DNA of 64,000 nucleotides. It comes from Candidatus Harrysmithiimonas galli. GTDB taxonomy: Bacteria; Bacillota; Bacilli; CAJFEE01. The notes under the pieces were generated by a model, which saw nothing but the letters and a program-made list of their open reading frames with translations, searched no databases and was not told where the DNA came from. The translations under genes and the position numbers were made by a program. Location of the stretch: NCBI GenBank assembly GCA_904373265.1, contig CAJFEE010000011.1, positions 18,383-82,382 of the forward strand, given 5' to 3'. Shown piece after piece: positions 47,783 to 56,593 of this stretch (within the stretch, counting starts at the first letter, position 1; each line of letters begins with the position of its first letter).

Positions 47783-48298
47783 TTATTTTTCACTTGCACG
47801 CTCATTCACACTTGTATTTGCAGGCTCTTTAAATTCATCAGTCTTAAAAAATTGTTTTCCATGCGGCATACCTCTATGACAATCTGTACAGAGTTCTTTT
47901 GCATCATGCGCTACATCTGTTAGTACATTTGAATGACAGCTACGACAATTCTCATCTACAACTTCAATTGTCCAATCGGTTGCCTGCATCACATCTGGGA
48001 TTTTACTGCTTGCAAAGTTGTTGTAATAAATATGTCCCAAACCTACCCGAGCTTTGGATACCAACTTGCCAACAGTACTTTCATGTGGCAAATGGCAATC
48101 ATTACAACTCAACTGTGCATGTGAAGAATTCAACATAGTGGCCACAGGTGCCTTCATAATGTGACAACTTGCACAAAATTCCGGAGAATCTGTGTACTCC
48201 AGAGTTTTTTGCGCGCCCACAATCAAGACAATCCCAACCACCAGACCAACGAGTGCAACCATCCATAACTTGCCTTTATTTTCTTTTACCTTACTCAT
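47783..48298 (-). CDS. nrfH: NrfH-type tetrahaem cytochrome c quinol dehydrogenase
   Basis: CASCH, CNDCH, CRSCH, CTDCH plus N-terminal TM; precedes nrfA. Confidence 0.95.
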   Translation of the reverse strand: MSKVKENKGKLWMVALVGLVVGIVLIVGAQKTLEYTDSPEFCASCHIMKAPVATMLNSSHAQLSCNDCHLPHESTVGKLVSKARVGLGHIYYNNFASSKIPDVMQATDWTIEVVDENCRSCHSNVLTDVAHDAKELCTDCHRGMPHGKQFFKTDEFKEPANTSVNERASEK

Positions 48299-48450
48299 TT
48301 TACAGTACCTCCTCCCTAAGTTTTTTGTGAAATAAACACCCCATTTATTTCAATTAAATTATACATATATTACATCAGCATGTATGTGTCATCTTTGTTA
48401 AAAAAAATGCAGCCTTTCTGCACATTTTCTCAGAAAAATTTGCACGGTAT

Positions 48451-48479
48451 AGTAAAACATTCACATATAGTGTTTTACT
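48451..48479. promoter_or_regulatory. Perfect inverted repeat upstream of nrfH
   Basis: AGTAAAACA-N11-TGTTTTACT, about 150 bp upstream of the nrfH start; a TATAAT lies nearer the gene. Confidence 0.5.
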
Positions 48480-48972
48480 TATTATTACTCTGTTTTTCTA
48501 ACATGAAATTGTTTTAAATCCACTTACTTTTTTCTGGAGCAGATACATATGCACCATTCAAATAGTGTATATATCACTCAAATATGAAAACGAATTTTTT
48601 ATGAATTTTTTTATCTAAATGATATTTTAAGAGGTATTCCAACAAAATGATAAAGCTTCAATCGATCCAAAAAGATTCCTAATTAAAAAATATATTCTTT
48701 TTAAAAAGTTTATACTTAATATTTTTACTATAACTTCACTACTTAACTCTATATATTTTATATTCCCCGATCTAAAAAAGACAAAAAAGACTGTGAGAAA
48801 AATCGAAAATGACTGCTTTGTATTTGAGCTATTCTTTGTGAATAAACTACAAACAGATTACAAACCAAAACGGTTAGATTTGTGCGATGTCTCTTCTTCT
48901 ATAGATTGCTAATCTATATAAGATGTTTTGCAAAGAACATTTTTGTTTCAGTGATTTTTCAACCATACAAAA

Positions 48973-49007
48973 AATACCGAGCCCCAAATTCTTGGGGCAC
49001 CGGTATT
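48973..49007 (-). terminator. Terminator at the end of the ccm operon
   Basis: AATACCG-A-GCCCCAA/TTGGGGC-A-CCGGTATT with T-run on the minus strand. Confidence 0.85.
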
Positions 49008-49008
49008 T

Positions 49009-49653
49009 CTATTGATATTGATCAACAAGAATCTCTAGATTTCGGGCAGTCGTTTCACCAATAATTCGCTTTTGCACAATCCCATTTTTATCAATGATAA
49101 TGGTTTCTGGCTGACCAGTGACACCGTAATCTTTCATAATTTCACGCCTCTTATCAAACAGATAAACTGCATTTGAATCATGCCGATCAATAAATGTCTG
49201 GACGGTTTCTTGCAATTCACCAACATCAACAATAAAAAATTTCGCTTTTTGGGTTTCTTCCATTTTTTGATGGAATTGCTCCAGTTCATCTGCTTCCGCT
49301 ACGCAAGGTTCACACCAAGTTGCAAAAAAGTTCAAAACGATAACCTCACCTTTATAATCCGCCAGATCAAACATTTCTTTATTGATATCTTCCAATTGAA
49401 AAAACTTTGCCGGATCTCCTTCGTTAATTGCACTGGAGGCACTTCGCAGCCCGAGTGCCATAAAAATAATCAAGACAATAATGACAGCCAGAACAATGAC
49501 AACCACCCATGTTTTTGGGCCCTTTTGCACAGCTTGCTCTTCTTTAAAAGTTTCTTCCTGCAAAATTGTTTCCTCCTTATTTCCTGGAATCACTTTAGAT
49601 GCCAAAGATTTGGCAGACAGTATCGTTTGACCGACAAACAAAATTCCTAGCAT
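49009..49653 (-). CDS. Membrane-anchored thiol-disulfide oxidoreductase (ResA/CcmG-like)
   Basis: TM anchor, VLNFFATWCEPCVAEADELE thioredoxin-fold active site. Confidence 0.9.
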   Translation of the reverse strand: MLGILFVGQTILSAKSLASKVIPGNKEETILQEETFKEEQAVQKGPKTWVVVIVLAVIIVLIIFMALGLRSASSAINEGDPAKFFQLEDINKEMFDLADYKGEVIVLNFFATWCEPCVAEADELEQFHQKMEETQKAKFFIVDVGELQETVQTFIDRHDSNAVYLFDKRREIMKDYGVTGQPETIIIDKNGIVQKRIIGETTARNLEILVDQYQ

Positions 49654-49678
49654 CCAATATGGTCTAAAACTTTGCGAC

Positions 49679-49816
49679 CTAGCTCTCCATATCTTTTAAA
49701 AACTGGATCTCTTTTAAAATCCTATCTTGTTTTTTATTTAGATAAAATAAATAGCCTGTATACATCAGCCAAGCAATTCCATAAACTGAACCAACAAAGA
49801 GTAAAGTATTATCCAT
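49679..49816 (-). CDS. CcmD-like small membrane protein (45 aa)
   Basis: MDNTLLFVGSVYGIAWLMYTGYLFYLNKKQDRILKEIQFLKDMES; single TM then basic helix, directly after ccmC. Confidence 0.65.
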   Translation of the reverse strand: MDNTLLFVGSVYGIAWLMYTGYLFYLNKKQDRILKEIQFLKDMES

Positions 49817-49827
49817 TTTTATTTCTC

Positions 49828-50568
49828 CTATCCTAAAATTTTTTCTTGCAGATGTTCTTTTGCCTGCTGCACAGCAATACGTGCCTTTTCGATATAAACA
49901 CCTTTTTGTAAAAGTACAAGATAAATCAGTGTGAATGTAATGAAAGAAAATATCATAGTAAAAAGCATATTCCCCTCCATTCCACCACCACCTTTTCCAA
50001 GCACGACTGGATGAAGCTTGGCATTCCACCAACGAATGGCCATAAAGACAACTGGTACATCAAGCGCACCAATAATTCCAATAACCGCAGACATTCTCGC
50101 TTTCTTATCCCAAGGGGCATCCATATGACGAACAACCAGATAAGCAACAAAAATAAACCACAAAATCAAAGTGGTCGTCAGCCGTGGCTCCCATTCCCAC
50201 CAGGTGTTCCAGCTTGAACGCGCCCAAAACATTCCAGATAAAAGCGCAAATGAAATCAGCATAACACCCAGCTCTGCACTGGCTCCCGCATAGATGTCAT
50301 AAATTCTTTTTCTTGTGATTAAGTAAGCAGCACCACAAATTGCAACTACAATAAAAGATAAAAACGCTGTCCATGCTGCTCCAACGTGAAAATAAAAAAT
50401 CTTTTGAACCGGTCCCATCACCTTTTCAATACTTGAGTAAATAAAAATTAAATATAAAAGAACAAACATCATCAATGTAGAAATCCACATCAAAGCCTTA
50501 TGATATTTTGGAACTGGCAGCAGTTCATCCACATATTGTATTGCATCGGTCTGTTTGCTTTCTTTCAT
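49828..50568 (-). CDS. ccmC: Cytochrome c maturation haem transporter/handling protein CcmC
   Basis: KIFYFHVGAAW, WW-rich haem motif SSWNTWWEWEPRLTTTLILWF, six TM. Confidence 0.93.
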   Translation of the reverse strand: MKESKQTDAIQYVDELLPVPKYHKALMWISTLMMFVLLYLIFIYSSIEKVMGPVQKIFYFHVGAAWTAFLSFIVVAICGAAYLITRKRIYDIYAGASAELGVMLISFALLSGMFWARSSWNTWWEWEPRLTTTLILWFIFVAYLVVRHMDAPWDKKARMSAVIGIIGALDVPVVFMAIRWWNAKLHPVVLGKGGGGMEGNMLFTMIFSFITFTLIYLVLLQKGVYIEKARIAVQQAKEHLQEKILG

Positions 50569-50571
50569 CCG

Positions 50572-51252
50572 TTACACCTCCTGAATGTACTCATACAGTA
50601 AAAAACCGGCAGCAAAAATAATTACGTCATATGCACCAACCAATTGAATCCACGATATTGCTGATGAAAGATTTTCAGGGCTATTTAAAAATACCTTTGT
50701 CGCTTGGGTGACACCAATTAAAAGTGGGCTGACGATTGGAAACAATAAAAGCGGCAAAATCATTTCTGCACTTTTGGTTTGCGCAGACAATGCCGCAAGC
50801 AATGTGCCCGCACTAATAAAACCAAATGTTCCAATCAACAGTACAAGTATAAAATGACCTAAATAAGACAAATCAAATTTATAATCAAATAACAAGAACA
50901 GAAACGGAATCGCAATAAGCTCCACAATCAAAAGCAAAATAAAATTTGCCAAACATTTGCCTAAATAAACAGATGATGCATCAATCGGAGCAATATTTAA
51001 GGCAAATATCGTATCATTTTTTGATTCTGCAACAAATGCCCGATTCAAACCAAGCATTCCACCAAATACAACAAGCACCCAAATCAATCCTGGAATCAAT
51101 GCTTGTACATTTGCTCGCATCGGATCAAAAGCAAAGCTAAACACCAACACAACAAGCATGGAAAAAATTAACATAGCACCAATGGTTGCTTTTGTTTTCC
51201 ATTCCGTATATAAATCCTTTTTGGCAATCTTTAGTGCATCTTTGATTAGCAT
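50572..51252 (-). CDS. ccmB: Haem exporter membrane subunit CcmB
   Basis: Follows ccmA; six TM; LLLFPIVSPLLIGVTQATK region. Confidence 0.9.
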   Translation of the reverse strand: MLIKDALKIAKKDLYTEWKTKATIGAMLIFSMLVVLVFSFAFDPMRANVQALIPGLIWVLVVFGGMLGLNRAFVAESKNDTIFALNIAPIDASSVYLGKCLANFILLLIVELIAIPFLFLLFDYKFDLSYLGHFILVLLIGTFGFISAGTLLAALSAQTKSAEMILPLLLFPIVSPLLIGVTQATKVFLNSPENLSSAISWIQLVGAYDVIIFAAGFLLYEYIQEV

Positions 51253-51971
51253 CCGGCTTTCCCTCCCTCTACGACTTGTTTGTATCTTTCGTAAAGAATT
51301 GCTGCATCACCTTCAGCTACAGAAAAATCATCTGCAACTCTTCCACCTTTAATAATAATAAAACGATCGCAAATTTTTGCCGCCTGCATAAAATCATGGG
51401 TTACCATTAAAATCGTCGCTTGATCTTTTTTCATTTCTTCAATCACTTGGTTCAAAATTTCAACTGCACTTTGATCCAAACCAGTATGTGGTTCATCCAG
51501 CAATAAAAGCTGCGGTCGATGAATCATTGCACGTGCAATTGCAATTCGTTGCATCATACCACGTGAAAAAGAACGAACCGGCTCGTGTGTAAACAGCTTT
51601 AAACCGACTTGGTCAATCAGCTCTGAAACACGAAGTTCCAAATCAGGGATATGATAAATGGAACCAAAAAATTTGAGATTCTCATAAGGGGAAAAATGGT
51701 CATACACCATACTGGCATGTGGCAAAAAGCCGACCATTTGCTTCAGGGCTGTTGCATTTTTCCGAATATCTTGACCAGCAATGGTTACTGTACCAAAAGT
51801 TGGCTTCATAATCATTGCCAGCACCTTCAAAAGTGTACTTTTTCCGGCACCATTTGAGCCAAGAATTCCAACCGTTTCGCCTTTATTTATTTTTAACTGT
51901 ATACCGCGCAAAATGGTTTTGTCTCCAATTCTTTTGACAAGTCCGTTCACTTCTATCATTACATGTTCCAC
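51246..51971 (-). CDS. ccmA: ABC ATPase CcmA
   Basis: GSNGAGKSTLLKVLA, FSRGMMQRIAIARA, LLLDEPHTGLD; overlaps ccmB. Confidence 0.9.
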   Translation of the reverse strand: MEHVMIEVNGLVKRIGDKTILRGIQLKINKGETVGILGSNGAGKSTLLKVLAMIMKPTFGTVTIAGQDIRKNATALKQMVGFLPHASMVYDHFSPYENLKFFGSIYHIPDLELRVSELIDQVGLKLFTHEPVRSFSRGMMQRIAIARAMIHRPQLLLLDEPHTGLDQSAVEILNQVIEEMKKDQATILMVTHDFMQAAKICDRFIIIKGGRVADDFSVAEGDAAILYERYKQVVEGGKAGC

Positions 51972-51973
51972 CT

Positions 51974-53023
51974 TTAGTCAAGAAACTTATTCAACTCTTG
52001 ATTGACTTGTACAAGCAATTGCTTATAAGCGAGATTTTTCTGTACAAACTCTTCTTCACTTACTTTAGAGGATTCACGCTTTTCTTCCAGCTCAACAATT
52101 TTTTCCATAATGGCGCGTTTTCGCTTCACAAGCTGCTGAAATTCTTGCTCCTCTTTATTTTCCAAAACTTTTTTCTCTTCCTGACGACGCTTAGCTGTAA
52201 AATAACCGAAAAATGAAATTCCTGCTACAACGATCACACTCATTAAAATTAAGAAAATATGCGGATCAAAATTGCCTAGCACCGATGTTTTCCATAGACG
52301 GATATGTCCAGCTGTATGAAAGGCCGGACTGTTGCGTGTAACTTGATTGGTTGTACTTCCAGAATTCTCCGTCGTATCGCTGTTTGTACCTGAGCCGTCC
52401 GTATTTTGCGCAGCCGCTGCTTCTTTTTGAATTTGCTTAAATTTTTCAAGTCCGTTTTCTTTTAACTGATAATGAATTTCCAGCGTTTGTCCAGCCCGAA
52501 CCTTTTCTGCCACATAAGAATGTACATTGTTCTCGCTGCCTGCATCCTGGATTGTGATTTCCCCCACAAATGTAACATCCTGTACCTCAACTGGGAATTG
52601 CAGAAGAAGCAAAGAAATATCTGTCGGGAACTGATAAGAAAGAACTGCTTCCCGATTATTTAATGAAAATTCACAAACATAGCGCCCTTGTACTCCCGTT
52701 TCACTATTTGCCTCTACTTTTACCGGGACGACAAACGTTTGATTGGTAAATTGTGCAAGTGTCGGATCAATACCTGGATCAATATTCTCATAACCGGCTG
52801 GTAACGGCAATTCTACATTGCCCTGAAACATACTGGTACCTTGATTTAAAATTTGGTAAAAACCAACAATTTCAATCGAATTTTCGCTTTGTGGTGAGAT
52901 GATAAGTGCTTGTGTCTTCGTTTCAAGCGTTGCCGTATTTGCTGATACCCCTGGCAACGGCAGCACAAATAATAAGGAAAAAAGCAAACAGAATGCTATC
53001 CATAATCTTGCCTGTCGTTTCAC
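51974..53023 (-). CDS. Uncharacterised secreted-domain/TM/coiled-coil protein in the ccm operon
   Basis: Signal peptide, about 200-aa beta-rich ectodomain, one TM (HIFLILMSVIVVAGISFFGYF), C-terminal charged coiled coil. Confidence 0.7.
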   Translation of the reverse strand: MKRQARLWIAFCLLFSLLFVLPLPGVSANTATLETKTQALIISPQSENSIEIVGFYQILNQGTSMFQGNVELPLPAGYENIDPGIDPTLAQFTNQTFVVPVKVEANSETGVQGRYVCEFSLNNREAVLSYQFPTDISLLLLQFPVEVQDVTFVGEITIQDAGSENNVHSYVAEKVRAGQTLEIHYQLKENGLEKFKQIQKEAAAAQNTDGSGTNSDTTENSGSTTNQVTRNSPAFHTAGHIRLWKTSVLGNFDPHIFLILMSVIVVAGISFFGYFTAKRRQEEKKVLENKEEQEFQQLVKRKRAIMEKIVELEEKRESSKVSEEEFVQKNLAYKQLLVQVNQELNKFLD

Positions 53024-53389
53024 TTATTTGCCACCCTCTTTTCTTCTTGCCAATTCTTCTTCGATTTCTTTTTCAACTTGGCGCATCATTTCATCATCAA
53101 TACTTTCAAGATTGGCAACTGGTTCTCGGATTTCCATTAAATCCGCTGCTTCCTTTTCATGCTTTTTCTTTAATTCTTCGTAGTCTTCTTTTGTTACTTT
53201 TCCCATTCGATATTCAAGTTCAAGCTCGTTTAATGTTGTGAACACAACCTCTTTTAATGCTTCTTTACTTGGCTTTTCCTTTTGTATACTACGTACAAAC
53301 GGAACTTGTCCGGAAAACAAAGGCATAACTGTAATAAACAAAGCGACCACAACAAGTACTACGGTCAATATAAATCCGATAACGTCCAT
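53024..53389 (-). CDS. CcmI N-terminal-domain-like membrane protein
   Basis: N-terminal TM then TLNELELEYRMGKVTKEDYEELKKKHEKEAADL. Confidence 0.6.
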   Translation of the reverse strand: MDVIGFILTVVLVVVALFITVMPLFSGQVPFVRSIQKEKPSKEALKEVVFTTLNELELEYRMGKVTKEDYEELKKKHEKEAADLMEIREPVANLESIDDEMMRQVEKEIEEELARRKEGGK

Positions 53390-53400
53390 TTTTTCACATC

Positions 53401-53964
53401 CTAAAGAAACTTTTTGCGCTCATCTTCAATCATTTGGCGAATGACATCCGATTCTGCCTCATTTTCAGATAATTTAACATTCTTTTCTTTTTCTTGTGTA
53501 CTTCCACTTTTTTTCACCCAAATACGAACCGCTGCAAAAATTACAACGGCCACAACAGCAATAAGAAAAAATGGGATCACATAAGCAGAAAGGGTATTCA
53601 AACTTCCATGTGGCTTCAATAAAATTGATTCCCCGTAATTTTCTACAAAATAATCCAAAATTTCATCCGTTGTTTTTCCTTCATTCAACAACTCAACTAT
53701 TTTATCCTTGGCTGTTCTTGCAAGCGGACCACTTGGGCAGGCGTAAAGCGAACTGCAACTATCCTGACTGTGAAGCTGCTCCGCAACCGCCTTAAACTCC
53801 GGTGTGTAATACTCCGGTCGGTTTGGATCAAAATCCAACGGATCCGCTTCTTTTGCATATCCATGAAGCAGCATACTTTGTCCAAATAAAGCCATCAATA
53901 CAATGAAGCTAAGTAAAAAATATTTTTTCAAAATAAACAGCCTCCCATCTCTTACTTGAGACAT
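53401..53964 (-). CDS. CcmH-like protein with atypical cysteine motif
   Basis: CcmH-like DKIVELLNEGKTTDEILDYFVENYGESILLKP and C-terminal TM, but SCSSLYACPSG in place of LRCxxC. Confidence 0.75.
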   Translation of the reverse strand: MSQVRDGRLFILKKYFLLSFIVLMALFGQSMLLHGYAKEADPLDFDPNRPEYYTPEFKAVAEQLHSQDSCSSLYACPSGPLARTAKDKIVELLNEGKTTDEILDYFVENYGESILLKPHGSLNTLSAYVIPFFLIAVVAVVIFAAVRIWVKKSGSTQEKEKNVKLSENEAESDVIRQMIEDERKKFL

Positions 53965-53973
53965 GAATCTAAA

Positions 53974-55959
53974 TCAGTTCACTTCTTTTTGCACTCCAGT
54001 ATATCTTGGTGTTACATTTCCATAGCGTCCATGCCAAACGGCAAAGATGGACCCAATAACCAAAATTACTGCACCAATCCACATATACATCATCAATGGA
54101 ATGGTCTTAATGTGTAAAGTTGCACTTCCATCACTTTCCCAACCGTTCAGTGTCACATAAATATCTTCCTTCCAATTGGAATGAAAAGCAACCTCAGTTG
54201 AGGGGGTTTCCCAAGTTTGGTAGAAAATTTTCTCCGGATTTAACGTATCAATTAATTGATCATCTTTATAAACCTCCAAGGTCGCAAAAACAACCGTGTT
54301 TAAATCCTCTTGCACCTCTTGCAAACTCGTATATTTAAAAGTATAGTCACCCAGCTCCATACTTTCATTCGGAGCCAAGGTCTGCATCTTCTCCATTTCA
54401 TAATTTTGCGAACCAACAATGGCAATAGCCATAAATGCAATTCCAATGTGAACCAAATATCCGCCATATCTTCTGCGATTTCGGATCATCAAACGATACA
54501 TCGCAGTAAAAATATTTTCTTCTGTCATTTTCTTACGGGCAAGCGTTCCGACAATAAATTCTTTAATATGTGTAAACAGCATAAAGAAAGCAACCGTAAA
54601 TCCAATTAATGGCCAAACTTGTGTCACACCGCCGAAAACCGCAAGACAGATCACAATCACAAGAGTGATCATTCCCGGAACCATAATGCTTCTTGCCAAC
54701 TTTCCAATTGTTGATTTCTGCCATGCGATGAGTGGACAGATTGCCATCAATAAAACCAGTGCTACTAGAATCGGTGCACTGACCGCATTAAAATACGGGA
54801 TACCAACAGTGATCTTTGTACCCGTCAAAGCCTCAGAAATCAGTGGGTAGACCGTTCCCCAAAGTACCGCAAATGCACAACCAACCAGCAATAGATTATT
54901 CAATAAAAAGCTAGATTCCTTAGACAAATAGGATTTAAATTGCCCGCTGTCCCGACGAATTAAGCTTAAGCGGCTAAACATGACATACATGGCTCCGATC
55001 ACCGCAATGGTCATATAAATTAAGAAATACGTACCAAGTGTAGAATTTGAAAATGCATGAACGGATGTTAAAATACCGCTTCGTACTAAGAATGTACCAA
55101 ATAAAGTTAACGCATAGGATAAAATAATCAATGCGATATTCCAAATTTTCAGCATGTTTTTCCGTTCTTGAATCATGACTGAATGTAAAAATGCGGTTGC
55201 TGTTAACCAAGGCATAAAGCTTGCATTTTCAACTGGGTCCCAGGCCCAATAACCACCCCAACCCAATTCAACATAGGCCCATTGACCACCTAAAATATTT
55301 CCTAGACTTAAAAACAACCAAGCAATCAGTGTCCAACGTCTGGTCATCTTAATCCAGAAGTCATCCATATTACGCAATAAAAGTGCGGTCATTGCAAAAG
55401 CAAATGGAACCGCCAAACCAACATAACCCATATACAAAGTTACTGGATGTGCCACCATACCTGGATTTTGCAGCATTGGATTTAGACCATAACCTTCCTC
55501 TGGTATATAATCCAACAAGGTAAACGGTTGTGAAACAAATGAGAGAATAAAGAAGAAAAACACCGCGTTTGCCATTAAAATAGCCGTAACATAAGGTACA
55601 TAAGGTGTTCCCTTCAATTTTCTTGAGAAAATAATTACAACAATATAAAATGTAAGCAAAAAGTTCCAAAGCATTAAAGAGCCTTCATTTCCTGCCCATA
55701 ATGCCGAAAGCTTATATAAAATGGTTAAATCTGAACTTGTATAATCAAATACATACTTCACTTGAAAATTCGATGTTGCCAAAAAATAAAGCATCACAAC
55801 TGTTGCCGTTGTCATGGATAAGAAAACACCAATTGATGCACCTTTACCGGAATTAATCAATTTCTGGTTTTTCTTAACAATTCCAAAAACAAGTACTGCC
55901 AAAGCATATATTGATAACAGAAATCCAAGATATATGGATACATTTCCTAAAATATGCAT
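53974..55959 (-). CDS. ccmF: Cytochrome c haem lyase subunit CcmF
   Basis: WAGNEGSLMLW, LGWGGYWAWDPVENASFMPWL (WWD), about 15 TM, 661 aa. Confidence 0.95.
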   Translation of the reverse strand: MHILGNVSIYLGFLLSIYALAVLVFGIVKKNQKLINSGKGASIGVFLSMTTATVVMLYFLATSNFQVKYVFDYTSSDLTILYKLSALWAGNEGSLMLWNFLLTFYIVVIIFSRKLKGTPYVPYVTAILMANAVFFFFILSFVSQPFTLLDYIPEEGYGLNPMLQNPGMVAHPVTLYMGYVGLAVPFAFAMTALLLRNMDDFWIKMTRRWTLIAWLFLSLGNILGGQWAYVELGWGGYWAWDPVENASFMPWLTATAFLHSVMIQERKNMLKIWNIALIILSYALTLFGTFLVRSGILTSVHAFSNSTLGTYFLIYMTIAVIGAMYVMFSRLSLIRRDSGQFKSYLSKESSFLLNNLLLVGCAFAVLWGTVYPLISEALTGTKITVGIPYFNAVSAPILVALVLLMAICPLIAWQKSTIGKLARSIMVPGMITLVIVICLAVFGGVTQVWPLIGFTVAFFMLFTHIKEFIVGTLARKKMTEENIFTAMYRLMIRNRRRYGGYLVHIGIAFMAIAIVGSQNYEMEKMQTLAPNESMELGDYTFKYTSLQEVQEDLNTVVFATLEVYKDDQLIDTLNPEKIFYQTWETPSTEVAFHSNWKEDIYVTLNGWESDGSATLHIKTIPLMMYMWIGAVILVIGSIFAVWHGRYGNVTPRYTGVQKEVN

Positions 55960-56051
55960 GTCATTTCACCTTTCAATCTAAAATGTCATCGCCAATTCCA
56001 AAGAAAAAGAGGCAATCTTTCCTATACGCCTCTCTTCTTTTATTTTTTCTC

Positions 56052-56552
56052 TTAATTTTTTGTCTCTTCTGATCCTTCAGCTGGTGTAAAAGTATGCGTT
56101 TCTGGATCATACGTGCCATTCATTTGTTCATGCATGTTTGCATCGTATTGATCCTCTTTTCCTTCATACTTAGAAGGACATTTTGTTTTTACTGATTCTG
56201 CAATAAATAAACCAGCCTCTGTTTCTGATGGTGCACCTTCAATAATACAAATAATTTCATCTGTAAAATTATCTGGTTTCACACCATTGTACCGCACTTT
56301 CAATTGTGAGCCATCTTGTTCATCTTCAACCATAAAAGTCAGCTCCAAATTCTGTGCATCCCATTCGATTGTTTCCGCCATTAACAAACCTTCAGTTGTC
56401 ACATACTTATTTGTGTAATCTTGCTGATTGTCCAATATTTCTTTAATCTCAATCTCTACGCCCGCCGAACCAGTTGAAGCACCAATTAAAATGAAAAGAA
56501 TCGCTGCTGCAATCACTCCGGCACCAATAAACATTTTCTTGTTTTTTGACAT
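56052..56552 (-). CDS. ccmE: CcmE-like haem chaperone, CXXXY variant
   Basis: N-terminal TM, OB-fold-like domain, ...AESVKTKCPSKYEGK where the HXXXY motif is expected. Confidence 0.85.
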   Translation of the reverse strand: MSKNKKMFIGAGVIAAAILFILIGASTGSAGVEIEIKEILDNQQDYTNKYVTTEGLLMAETIEWDAQNLELTFMVEDEQDGSQLKVRYNGVKPDNFTDEIICIIEGAPSETEAGLFIAESVKTKCPSKYEGKEDQYDANMHEQMNGTYDPETHTFTPAEGSEETKN

Positions 56553-56593
56553 TTCGTTTCCTCCTATCAATATCATTCATGATTTATATATTT

